Shown here: piece by piece, positions 15,920 to 24,172 of the stretch
Position numbering within the stretch: position 1 is the stretch's first letter
How the letters are laid out: each line of letters opens with the position of its first letter
Assembly: GCF_005869845.1 (NCBI RefSeq)
Contig: NZ_VAWF01000001.1
Coordinates: forward strand, 186,001-250,000
Source of the DNA: Fodinibius saliphilus
GTDB lineage: Bacteria > Bacteroidota > Rhodothermia > Balneolales > Balneolaceae
Direction: 5' to 3'
Length of the DNA stretch: 64,000 nt
Position numbers and translations under genes: made by a program
Notes under the pieces: generated by a model
The model's input: only the letters and a program-made list of their open reading frames with translations
Told to the model about the DNA's origin: nothing
Databases searched by the model: none

Positions 15920-16348
15920 TTATAGCAGTTCTGCTTCAAGAGATATATCAGTAACGGAAAGAGCTTTTGAAACCGGGCACTCGGCCTTTGCCCCTTCGGC
16001 ATATTTAAGAAATTCTGTAATATCAATATTCGGCACATCCGCTGTGCATTGTAGTTTAATTGCTGAAATTGCAGCTCCATTATTGGTAACTTCAAAAATA
16101 ACCTCTGCTTTAGTGTTAACCTTTTTAGGATTATAGTTTGCCTTGGCAAGGGTATCGGAGAGAGCCATGGAATAGCAACCGGCGTGTGCTGCAGCGATAA
16201 GTTCTTCAGGATTCGAACCTAGTCCATCTTCAAATTGTGAGGCATACGAATAGTTTTCGTTAAAAGTCGTCCCATTAACAATTTTCATTGAACCTTCTCC
16301 ATCTTGAAAATTGCCATTCCATTGGGCTTCTGATTTTCTTACAGGCAT
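15920..16348 (-). CDS. osmC: OsmC-type peroxiredoxin
   Basis: 142 residues, the full length for OsmC. Both redox cysteines are in their usual places: AHAGCYSMAL (about 58) and AECPVSKAL (about 124). The start MPVRKSEAQWNG and the block GLGSNPEELIAAAHAGC are typical. OsmC reduces organic hydroperoxides with lipoyl-type or thiol donors in the cytoplasm. Its place in an operon with iron-sulfur and membrane proteins points to defence against reactive oxygen or nitrogen species. Confidence 0.93.
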   Translation of the reverse strand: MPVRKSEAQWNGNFQDGEGSMKIVNGTTFNENYSYASQFEDGLGSNPEELIAAAHAGCYSMALSDTLAKANYNPKKVNTKAEVIFEVTNNGAAISAIKLQCTADVPNIDITEFLKYAEGAKAECPVSKALSVTDISLEAELL

Positions 16349-16382
16349 TGTAGAAAAAAAATAGTTTTGAATTTAAAATTGA

Positions 16383-17486
16383 CTAATGATTTCTATTGGG
16401 AAACGGTTTTTTTGTTTTAATAAATAGCTGAAATACTACTCCTCCCAAGAAAAGAATAATTGCCAGCACATTACCGTAACTGCCGATCTTTCGTAACGAA
16501 GGGAGCATCGCAAAATCGCCAATAATGCGTAGTGCCAAGAAGGCGTGTAATAAGATAAGGGGGAAGTAAAAATAATTATGATAAGGGACAAGCCGTCCCG
16601 AGAGCGATGGAATAATAACCGAAGCGTGAGCAAAAATCATACTAAAAATAAAGCCCACGAATATCATATGCAGCAGGCCATCATAAAAAGGACCGGCGGT
16701 TAAAAAGCCCTGCCACAAGCCAAATAGGCCCGTTATAATCAGCCAACTGTATCCCGACAGTAAACTGATAGCGCTGTAGCGTGTCCATTCTACAGATTTA
16801 ATCGTACGTTTAGCAATATCATATTTAAAAAGCCATAAGGCGATAGCAATAAGCAGAACTGAACTGATGCGCCAGCCCAGAGGACGGGTAAAATGAACCA
16901 GAACCAGCGATGCAATCCATAAAATGTTTAGTGCAGTAAAGAAGTGTTGGGCTCGTTTTGGGGGACGCATAATTCGATTTAGTTCCAGCCGTTCGCCAAA
17001 GATGGTAAGCATCGGGAAGGCAGCCCACCAACCTACAAGCTCATAGATATGCCATCCCCAGAGATACAGCAGGTTTCCAGTCAGCAGGCTAAGTGCTCCG
17101 AGGGCCATAATGAGGTGATAGACTTTAGGCTGGAGAAAATAGAGATAAGTCATAACTCCGGCCAATCCCAGCGCCCCCATAACCATCAACCATTGAGCTG
17201 TTTCTGCATGACCTATTAATCCAAAAATTGTTGACGCAGCCATTAGTATCGGGGCTACATATGCCCATTTTTTTTCAAGGGCTGCTGCCCGTTCAAGCCC
17301 AATTAAGGTCCCAAGAAAACCATTAATCATTAGGGGGCCATGGGAGAGGGGAGATATCGATTGGGTAGATAAATGGTGGAATATGCCAAGGCGAAGGAGT
17401 CCTGCATAAAGTCCCGTTAACAAGCCAAAAGCAGCAAAGGCAAGTAGTCCAATTAGAATGTATGTGGGAGTTCTGGAGGAGCTCAT
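16383..17486 (-). CDS. Polytopic membrane protein, NnrS-like
   Basis: 367 residues with about 11 hydrophobic helices and almost no soluble loops. Features that recall NnrS-type haem/copper membrane proteins are the early SPLSHGPLMINGFLGTLIGLERA, where His-Gly-x-x-M in a helix begins the core, and later histidines in HMIFVGFIFSMIFAHASVII and YHNYFYFPLILLHAF. NnrS is associated with nitric-oxide stress and contains haem and copper; the identity here is by layout and context only. It lies 42 bases after the DUF59 gene and 34 before osmC. Confidence 0.6.
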   Translation of the reverse strand: MSSSRTPTYILIGLLAFAAFGLLTGLYAGLLRLGIFHHLSTQSISPLSHGPLMINGFLGTLIGLERAAALEKKWAYVAPILMAASTIFGLIGHAETAQWLMVMGALGLAGVMTYLYFLQPKVYHLIMALGALSLLTGNLLYLWGWHIYELVGWWAAFPMLTIFGERLELNRIMRPPKRAQHFFTALNILWIASLVLVHFTRPLGWRISSVLLIAIALWLFKYDIAKRTIKSVEWTRYSAISLLSGYSWLIITGLFGLWQGFLTAGPFYDGLLHMIFVGFIFSMIFAHASVIIPSLSGRLVPYHNYFYFPLILLHAFLALRIIGDFAMLPSLRKIGSYGNVLAIILFLGGVVFQLFIKTKKPFPNRNH

Positions 17487-17528
17487 TATTATCTAATTAA
17501 TTAGGGATAATAGGGGACAAGATTGCCA

Positions 17529-17861
17529 TCAACTATCGTTCACCTGTGGTGGGGGATGCCCGAAAAAATCAACACCATTTTCGATCATCTCTACCGACCA
17601 TTCCGGTTCCCAGACAAGACGAGCTTCATAATTTTCAAAAGTATCTACAGTGGCTAATGCCGCCTCGATCTGCTGCTGTAGGTACCGTCGCATAGGGCAA
17701 CCCGGTGTAGTAGCAGTATATTCAACAACCAATGTTCCGTCTTCGGCAAAAATGTTATAAACCAGGCCCAAATCCACAATATTGACACCCAGCTCCGGGT
17801 CAATCACCTCTCTGAGTTGTTGAACAATGTTGCCTCGGTCTATGGAGTAGAAAGTTAGCAT
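17529..17861 (-). CDS. DUF59/MIP18-family iron-sulfur assembly-type protein
   Basis: 110 residues. The MIP18 core is plain: REVIDPELGVNIVDLGLVYN, then VEYTATTPGCPMRRYLQQQI with the single conserved Cys, then VRLVWEP-like EARLVWEPEWS. Relatives (SufT, PaaD, CIAO2) help load iron-sulfur clusters. The second gene of the operon, 53 bases after the 7Fe ferredoxin, it may mature or repair that ferredoxin or a client oxidoreductase. The Pro-rich C-terminus (GHPPPQVND) is usual for small versions in denitrification-associated clusters. Confidence 0.85.
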   Translation of the reverse strand: MLTFYSIDRGNIVQQLREVIDPELGVNIVDLGLVYNIFAEDGTLVVEYTATTPGCPMRRYLQQQIEAALATVDTFENYEARLVWEPEWSVEMIENGVDFFGHPPPQVNDS

Positions 17862-17914
17862 GTTAAAAATTTAATCATTTCTATTCGTAAAAGTTGTAAC
17901 AGGTCGTATGAAAA

Positions 17915-18271
17915 CTAATCAACAGCTACCGCATCATCCCAGCTCTTAATTAATGCATCTCGTTTGTTGTCACGATCGCTCCAGGCATCAACCTCGGGCA
18001 GGGGATCTTTTTCCTGGTTGATGATGTGGTCGGCCCAAGCCTCTGAGAGCTGTTCATTCAGGTCAATATACCCTTCCCATTCCAAGGGGACCTCATCATC
18101 GGGATAAATAGCCTCTTCGGGACATTCTGCCACACAGGCATCACAGTCGATGCATTCAAAAGGGTCAATGACTAGAAAGTTTGGCCCTTCCCGAAAGGCA
18201 TCCACCGGACAGACAGCCGCACAGTTAGTATGTTTGCATTGGACACAGGGTTCGGTAACAACATAAGCCAT
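17915..18271 (-). CDS. fdxA: 7Fe ferredoxin (FdxA type), [3Fe-4S][4Fe-4S]
   Basis: 118 residues. The N-terminal cluster motif is EPCVQCKHTNCAAVCPVDAF and the second is CIDCDACVAECPEEAI, followed by YPDDEVP. This is the hallmark pattern of FdxA/Azotobacter ferredoxin I. The tail of about 40 residues beyond the clusters is also typical. It is a low-potential electron carrier in the cytoplasm. First gene of the leftward operon; its start faces the RIC-like gene across 164 bases, which likely hold a shared control region. Confidence 0.93.
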   Translation of the reverse strand: MAYVVTEPCVQCKHTNCAAVCPVDAFREGPNFLVIDPFECIDCDACVAECPEEAIYPDDEVPLEWEGYIDLNEQLSEAWADHIINQEKDPLPEVDAWSDRDNKRDALIKSWDDAVAVD

Positions 18272-18435
18272 TTTGCTAAAAAATCAGTTTTTTTGGTGAT
18301 TCTATCCAAATGTAGGAGTCCCCAAATTTAATATCAACCATAAAAACGGTTTTAACCTTTTTTATTGATTCGTCTAAAAATCATCAATATCTTAAGTATG
18401 GATTGAAACAAATAATCACTTTGACATTTTTTATT

Positions 18436-19179
18436 ATGAATACTAATCAATCCTGTGCCGGGTTAACACCGGAAGCTACTATTGCAGAAATAACAAATTC
18501 GAACAAGCAAGCTGCCGAACTTTTGGCTTCAATAGGGCTATCGTTAACCAAACATGAGGAAGAAACATTACGCTCTGTTTGTGAGAAACAGCAGTGGTGC
18601 GAAGTTGAAGTATTAGAGTGGATGAAAAATCACCGTGCTATGAGAAATCGTCAACAACTACCAGTACCGGGTGAAGAGGAATCCCTAAAAAAGTGGAAAT
18701 CCTATATGGAAAATAGTTTTATCAGCCCTTGTACAGCGGTAATGGAAGAACTTGGAGAAGATTTTCCCCAAGTTTATCAAAAACATATTGATGAATATCC
18801 TTGGCTCAAAGAGGTAAAAGAAGCTTTTTTATCCTTCTCAGAAACAATCAAGCTGTATCATACATTTCAGGAAAAGAAGTTTATGCCCCTTGCTATACGT
18901 TTAGATGAAGGCCGAAAAGCAAATATCAGCCATGGTATCGTGCGTCAACTTCAACGATCTTTTTCTATCCTTGCTAAAGATCGTGATCGGTTGCAACATC
19001 TGATGAATAGTCTCCGCAGGCAGGGACAGCAGTTTCAAAATCCTGATGATGCCAGCACATTATTGAAGATGCAAAATAAAAATTTTAAAATTTTGTTCGG
19101 TAACATTGAGAAACAGTTTTCCTTTGAAAAAGATCAGCTGATACCGCGTATCAAAAGTGAAATTAAAGCAAAGCAGTAG
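18436..19179 (+). CDS. Divergent RIC/ScdA/YtfE-like protein (hemerythrin-like)
   Basis: 247 residues from ATG 18436 (MNTNQSCAGL); a TTG at 18403 is a poorer start. The N-terminal 60 residues follow the ScdA_N/DUF542 layout (TIAEITNSNKQAAELLASIG ... TLRSVC), but the usual Cys-Cys after the glycine is replaced by SLTK. The rest is all-helical with scattered hemerythrin-like positions: KHIDEYPWL, YHTFQEKKFMPL and SHGIVRQLQRSF. RIC proteins restore iron-sulfur clusters damaged by NO. The ligand set looks incomplete, so a di-iron site is uncertain. It is followed after 39 bases by the SufR-like regulator. Confidence 0.65.
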   Translation: MNTNQSCAGLTPEATIAEITNSNKQAAELLASIGLSLTKHEEETLRSVCEKQQWCEVEVLEWMKNHRAMRNRQQLPVPGEEESLKKWKSYMENSFISPCTAVMEELGEDFPQVYQKHIDEYPWLKEVKEAFLSFSETIKLYHTFQEKKFMPLAIRLDEGRKANISHGIVRQLQRSFSILAKDRDRLQHLMNSLRRQGQQFQNPDDASTLLKMQNKNFKILFGNIEKQFSFEKDQLIPRIKSEIKAKQ

Positions 19180-19218
19180 GTCCTAACCTCTAAAAATAAC
19201 ATTTTAACAATAACTGCT

Positions 19219-19848
19219 ATGGTTTCTGGTTCAAAAAAAGAAATAATTGACTTAGTAAAGCGAAAGGGAACACTCTCCATTGATGAGGCAGTAAGCCAGA
19301 TTGAACTGGCCAAAACAACCCTTCGCGAACACTTCCTGCAGCTCGAAAGCGATGGCTATGTAGAACGCGAATATGTACGCTCCGGACCGGGTCGCCCCAG
19401 CTTACATTATCAGCTCACTCCCAAAGGCAACAGCTTGTTTCCATCCTCCGAATCGGTATTAATTCGTGATATCATTAAATACCTGAAAGACAACGGCAAT
19501 GAAGAGGTCGTTGAAGATTTTTTTGAGGAGTTTTGGCAGAAACGGTTTGATACAGCCAGGGACCGCATGGATCAATCGTCGGCCGGTGATATGGAGTCGA
19601 AACTACAAGTGTTAATGGCAATGCTTGAAGAGGAGGGTTTTATGCCGGAGTTTGATCTTGATACCCAAGAAGGGAAAGTTGAGATCAAAGAGTGTAACTG
19701 TCCCTTTAGTGAAGTTATTAAAGAAACACGATTGCCTTGCCAGCTCGAAGAGATGTTTTACAAAAAGCTGTTCAATGAAGCGGCAGAGCGCACCACTTTT
19801 ATTGCCGAAGGTGATCATGCTTGCACCTACGATATTTCTATTGATTAA
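19219..19848 (+). CDS. SufR-like HTH regulator with a C-terminal cysteine cluster
   Basis: 209 residues. A winged-helix domain at 1-80 (LAKTTLREHFLQLESDGYVE, then RSGPGRPSLHYQLT) is of the COG2345 type. The effector domain holds four cysteines: Cys159, Cys161, Cys174 and Cys202, in the arrangement CNCPF ... LPC ... HAC that resembles cluster-binding sites in SufR relatives. It probably senses cluster state, NO or redox and controls this locus or its divergent neighbour. Placed between the RIC-like and DUF2249 genes in the same direction. Confidence 0.8.
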   Translation: MVSGSKKEIIDLVKRKGTLSIDEAVSQIELAKTTLREHFLQLESDGYVEREYVRSGPGRPSLHYQLTPKGNSLFPSSESVLIRDIIKYLKDNGNEEVVEDFFEEFWQKRFDTARDRMDQSSAGDMESKLQVLMAMLEEEGFMPEFDLDTQEGKVEIKECNCPFSEVIKETRLPCQLEEMFYKKLFNEAAERTTFIAEGDHACTYDISID

Positions 19849-19986
19849 ACTTCGCAATAAGCGTGAAAATGTGGGGAATAAAACTTTTAGTAATAATAAG
19901 ATAAAATAGTATTAAATACGATAGTAGGTATAGCCTGTAAATGAACGTTAAAACTAAGTTTGGATTAGACCTGCTCAAATATCAAA

Positions 19987-20742
19987 ATGAACAATGTTAT
20001 GCTACAAACAGAAGAACTAGACGTGCGATCACTCATTCCCATTAAACGACATGAAAAGCTGTTGAAGCTATTTAAAGAGTTGCCCGTCGGAGAGAGCTTT
20101 GTATTTATCAACGATCATGATCCCAAGCCGTTATACTATGAATTTCGTTCCATTTATGGGGATGTCGTCGGATGGGAATACTTGCAACGTGACCCCGAAG
20201 AGTGGAAAGTGAGGGTAACGCGAACACAGTCCTCGGAGGCCCGCGATACCGAAGGTGTTTCAACCCTGTTGGATCTACGTAAGGCAGATGATAAAGAAGG
20301 AAAGTATGCGGTATTCCATCGCTACAGTATGATGCTGAAAGGAGACACTATGGAGATTATTGCTGATAAAGATCCAGAAGTGATCCGAAAGATATTTAAG
20401 AATAAATTTGAGGGTGAATATGACTGGAGCTACCAAAAGGATCTGCCCGGAGAATATGTAGTTCACGTTACTAAGCGGGAAGAAAGTGACAGTACGGCCG
20501 GGGATATTACCGTCGTCAATAAATTTGATGTGCGCCCACACCCGCCTGCAAAACGTCACGACTTGGTATTTGATGCTTTTGATGAGCTAAAGCCGGGCGA
20601 AGCTTTTGTGTTTATTAATGATCATGATCCCAAACCGCTGTACTATCAACTTGAGGCTGAAAGTGAGGATCCCTTTAAGTGGGAATATCTTTCTACCATG
20701 CCCAAAGAGTGGACGGTAAAAGTGATGAAAACAGAAGAGTAA
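19987..20742 (+). CDS. Protein with repeated DUF2249 modules
   Basis: 251 residues. Two near-identical modules open and close the protein: FVFINDHDPKPLYY occurs at 38-51 and again at 207-220, each followed by a WEYL block and W(K/T)V(R/K)V. The middle (about 100-165) has the same rhythm (MEIIADKDP, YDWSYQKDLPGEYVVHVTK) and may be a third, diverged copy. DUF2249 domains occur next to hemerythrins, nitrite/NO genes and cytochromes; their biochemistry is not established. The 138 bases upstream probably carry its own promoter. Confidence 0.85.
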   Translation: MNNVMLQTEELDVRSLIPIKRHEKLLKLFKELPVGESFVFINDHDPKPLYYEFRSIYGDVVGWEYLQRDPEEWKVRVTRTQSSEARDTEGVSTLLDLRKADDKEGKYAVFHRYSMMLKGDTMEIIADKDPEVIRKIFKNKFEGEYDWSYQKDLPGEYVVHVTKREESDSTAGDITVVNKFDVRPHPPAKRHDLVFDAFDELKPGEAFVFINDHDPKPLYYQLEAESEDPFKWEYLSTMPKEWTVKVMKTEE

Positions 20743-20785
20743 GCTAGATTTTAAAACAAAATTAAGATACAGTTAATAAGTATTT

Positions 20786-21874
20786 ATGAGTGATTTTTAT
20801 GCAGTAGTATTTGGTGCGGGGATCTGTGGTACCGCCATAGCTAATGAGTTAAATAAAGCTGGAAAAAAGGTGTTGCTGATTGATCCCCATGTATCTGAGG
20901 ATGCTCCCGGTCCACCGGCTGGGTTGGTAAATCCGGCTACGGGTATGCGTGCTAAGCTGTGCTGGAATGCTAAGGACTGCTATGAAGCATTACGCAATCA
21001 GATAGAAACACTAATGGACTATTCGGGCCGTGATGATCTGGTATCTGACAGTGGGGTGCTTCGTCCGGCAATTAACGAAAAGCTGGCTAAAAATTTTAAG
21101 AAGGCACTGGATAAATACGAGTGGCCCGAAGGCTGGGTACGTTGGATGGAGGAAGAAGAGATCGAGGAACTTAATCCCCAAATAGCATCCAATCTTGGGG
21201 GACTTTACCTGGAATGTGGCTATACCGTCTATGTAGATAACTATTTGAATACTTATCGAACGTATCTGCGCGAGCAGGGTGTAGCATGTAGATACGAGGA
21301 GGCCGATTATCAGTATGACGGTTCCGCAGGGCAGTTTATGATACAGATAGGGGATGATGAACGTACGGCAGAGCACGTGGTTGTTGCGGCAGGTTACCGT
21401 ACGCCTGAATTCAAGGAGTGGGCAGGTCTACCGTTGGAAGGGGTAAAAGGACAAATCGTGCAGTTCGAGGCTGAAGAGGATCTGAAGTGGGGACATGCGG
21501 TTTCTGCCAAAGGCTATTGTATGCGACGTGGCAAGCGAAAGCTGATTGTCGGTTCCACCTATGAGCACCATTTTGATTCACTGGAAACCACGGAGGAAGC
21601 CTATAAGCGTATTGCCGGTAAACTGGATATTATGTTTGAAGATGTTTCTTCGAAGGTTACAAAGCAGGTACAGATGGCCGGAGTCCGCGTAACAACTCCG
21701 AACCGACTACCGGTGATCGGGCGTCATCCTAATAATGATAAGATGTGCATCTATACCGGCATGAACTCCAAGGGATTACTGTATTCACATTATGGGGCTT
21801 CACTTTTGACGGATCATCTTGTTGATGGAAAAGAGATTCCTGAGGAACTGGATGTTCATCGGTTTGAAGGGTAG
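20786..21874 (+). CDS. FAD-dependent oxidoreductase, DAO/glycine-oxidase superfamily
   Basis: 362 residues. The N-terminal dinucleotide fold has GAGICGTAIANELNKAGK and the acidic LIDPH. The GLVNPATGMRAK block is like that of MnmC and ThiO relatives, as is the C-terminal GVRVTTPNRLPVIGRHP then GMNSKGLLYSHY. Family members oxidise amines or amino acids with FAD. MnmC2-type tRNA modification is one option, because the LVNPxxG motif is shared, but the partner methyltransferase domain is absent. It starts 43 bases after the DUF2249 gene; functional link unknown. Confidence 0.8.
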   Translation: MSDFYAVVFGAGICGTAIANELNKAGKKVLLIDPHVSEDAPGPPAGLVNPATGMRAKLCWNAKDCYEALRNQIETLMDYSGRDDLVSDSGVLRPAINEKLAKNFKKALDKYEWPEGWVRWMEEEEIEELNPQIASNLGGLYLECGYTVYVDNYLNTYRTYLREQGVACRYEEADYQYDGSAGQFMIQIGDDERTAEHVVVAAGYRTPEFKEWAGLPLEGVKGQIVQFEAEEDLKWGHAVSAKGYCMRRGKRKLIVGSTYEHHFDSLETTEEAYKRIAGKLDIMFEDVSSKVTKQVQMAGVRVTTPNRLPVIGRHPNNDKMCIYTGMNSKGLLYSHYGASLLTDHLVDGKEIPEELDVHRFEG

Positions 21875-22221
21875 GACAAGGCAGTTTACTGAAACCGGTG
21901 TTCGGATTGAAAGCGTGGCCAATACCAAGGGATGTTAGCTATGGTTGATCGTTGATTATCCCTCATAATCTTTTTTCGAAGAGGGGAAAGTTGATATGTA
22001 TGCCGTTCTTGCAGATCAACTTTTTTAAGATCTGTGGATGAAAACTCATTTTCTGTTTAACACCATAGCAGGAATTATCCGGATAAAAATTAATTACAAA
22101 TATTTAATATAAAAGACTCCTAAATATTTTATATTTGGCTTCTCAGGAAACTGCAATAATAAACATTTACAAAGGATAACAGCTTTTGCTCATGCGCATA
22201 TCTACCACATCTGAGAAGACT
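21875..22221. other. Intergenic stretch before the U32 gene
   Basis: No gene, repeat or hairpin that I can support. It is AT-rich toward the right, as expected for a promoter. Confidence 0.4.
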
Positions 22222-23463
22222 ATGGAAACCCGATATCCCGAAATAATGGCTCCGGCGGGCAGCTGGGCATCGCTCCGTGCGGCCCTGCAGGGGGGAGCTG
22301 ATTCGATCTATTTTGGCATCGAACAGCTCAATATGCGAGCAAGAGCCTCAAATAATTTTACACTCGAAGACCTGCCGGAAATCGCCTCTCTCACCAAGGA
22401 ACAAGGGGTAAAAACGTATTTAACACTGAATACTGTGCTCTATGATCACGATCTTCCGCTAATGCGTCGTATTGTAGATGGGGCCAAAGAGGCGGGAATT
22501 ACCGCTATTATCGCAGCTGATCAATCGGCCATATCATATGCTTACAAGCAAGATGTAGAAGTACATATTTCAACGCAGGCGAATATCTCGAATATTGAGA
22601 TGGTAGAGTTTTACAGCCACTTTGCAGATGTAATGGTGCTGGCCCGTGAGTTGAGCCTGGGACAGGTTCAAAACATTGTAGAAGGTATTGAAGAACGGCA
22701 GATTATTGGTCCCTCGGGAGAATTGGTAGAGATTGAGGTCTTTGCCCACGGCGCGCTTTGTATGGCAGTTTCGGGTAAATGTTATCTAAGCTTGCATGCT
22801 TATAATTCATCGGCCAACAGGGGGGCGTGCAAGCAAAATTGTCGTCATTCGTACAGAGTAACCAGTGATGATGGCAACGAGCTGGAAATTGATAATGAGT
22901 ATATCATGTCTCCCAAGGATCTGTGCACTATCGATTTTTTAGATCAGCTGCTGGGTGCCGGTATACAAGTATTGAAGTTAGAAGGACGTGGGCGTTCACC
23001 GGAATATGTTAAAACGGTAACCCGATGCTATCGCGAAGCGGCACGAGCGGTGGTAAATGATGAATACACGCCGGAAAAGGTGGATCGCTGGATACAGGAT
23101 CTTCGAGACGTATATAATCGTGGTTTCTGGAATGGCTACTACTTGGGACAACGCCTCGGTGAGTGGAGTAAAGTCCATGGTTCTGCGGCTGAAAAAGAGA
23201 AAACTTTTATTGGCAAAGTGTTGCACTATTACCCCAAGGCAGAAGTGGCCCATGTCCGGATAAAAACCAAAGAGCTAAGCCTAGATGATGATATCCTGAT
23301 CATCGGGAAGAAAACCGGGGTAGCTGAACCGAATATTAAATCAATATGGGTGGATGATCAGCCGGTTGAAAAAACGGTGCAGGGACAAGAATGTACCCTG
23401 AAAATTGATGCAGAGGTGCGTGAAGGAGATAAAGTGTATCTCTGGGAGGATCGGGACCAATGA
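22222..23463 (+). CDS. U32 family protein, TrhP/RlhA-like RNA hydroxylation factor
   Basis: About 414 residues. Start placed at ATG 22222 (METRYPEIMAPAGSW), since family members begin a few residues before PEIMAPAG; ATG 22192 is the alternative. The fold shows the PEIMAPAGSWASLRAALQGG start and four cysteines in the usual places: HGALCMAVSGKCYLS and RGACKQNCRHSY, a likely [4Fe-4S] site. The C-terminal part is a beta domain ending in VYLWEDRD. Relatives use prephenate and iron-sulfur chemistry to hydroxylate tRNA or rRNA bases; older annotations call them peptidases. It shares ATGA with the ferredoxin gene behind it, which probably supplies electrons. Confidence 0.85.
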   Translation: METRYPEIMAPAGSWASLRAALQGGADSIYFGIEQLNMRARASNNFTLEDLPEIASLTKEQGVKTYLTLNTVLYDHDLPLMRRIVDGAKEAGITAIIAADQSAISYAYKQDVEVHISTQANISNIEMVEFYSHFADVMVLARELSLGQVQNIVEGIEERQIIGPSGELVEIEVFAHGALCMAVSGKCYLSLHAYNSSANRGACKQNCRHSYRVTSDDGNELEIDNEYIMSPKDLCTIDFLDQLLGAGIQVLKLEGRGRSPEYVKTVTRCYREAARAVVNDEYTPEKVDRWIQDLRDVYNRGFWNGYYLGQRLGEWSKVHGSAAEKEKTFIGKVLHYYPKAEVAHVRIKTKELSLDDDILIIGKKTGVAEPNIKSIWVDDQPVEKTVQGQECTLKIDAEVREGDKVYLWEDRDQ

Positions 23464-23678
23464 AAATTACATTCTTCAGATCAAAATGTATTGGCTGTAA
23501 TTACTGCGTAGAAGCCTGGCCGGAACGCTGGCAGATGTCGAAACGCGATGGCAAATGTGTACTTATTGGCGGTAAGAAAAAAGGGCAGGTATACCGGGCC
23601 GATGTGGGTGAATATGAACGAAAATACAATCAGCGAGCGGCCGAAGCCTGCCCGGTAGACATTATCCGTATAGATTAG
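23460..23678 (+). CDS. Small single-cluster ferredoxin linked to the U32 protein
   Basis: 72 residues. The cluster ligands are CIGCNYC at 10-16 and the distant Cys of EACPVDII near 64, the pattern of one [4Fe-4S] cluster. The fourth Cys of the usual CxxCxxCxxxCP is replaced by Trp-Pro (EAWPERW), as in many single-cluster ferredoxins. Start and stop codons overlap with the U32 gene, so translation is coupled. Its role is probably to reduce the U32 cluster (inference from the overlap). Confidence 0.85.
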   Translation: MKITFFRSKCIGCNYCVEAWPERWQMSKRDGKCVLIGGKKKGQVYRADVGEYERKYNQRAAEACPVDIIRID

Positions 23679-24172
23679 CTGATCAATAGGTTAGTCAAGT
23701 AGTTTTGTAAATAGCCAGAAAGCCTCTATTTGTTGCGGTTAATTTACGATGAGCGTTGTTATTTGCCCTTCTTTGGTGAGGGTTCTATGCTTCAAGCTAT
23801 AAAAAGTTCCTGCTTAGCGATACCCTGCATAATCTAGGGTGAAGAGACTTAGAATATACCGATGAAAAGGTAGAACGATTAATCTGATAGCTAAGCATCA
23901 ATGGTGTTAAAGATGTGTTTGAGGCTGTACCAAATAATTAATGAAGGTATCTATTCTCTAAATAACTAAGGAGTGATCAATCTCTTGCAGATAGCAGTCG
24001 GTAACGGTTCCAAGAGGGATTGTAGATACTTATTCCATCCTTAAGACCTATCTTCTGTAATCTTGGGAGCCCTCTGCCCATTGGTAAAAGGGCGGGAGGA
24101 TTGGCCGGTTACTTCTTCTAATATCCACATTATTTATGTATTCAGATTTATATTGAGTTTTATACAGTCACA
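23679..24172. other. Gene-free stretch
   Basis: 494 bases between convergent genes. Short frames have many stops. No clear terminator, repeat or RNA structure; it may be decayed sequence. Confidence 0.4.
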
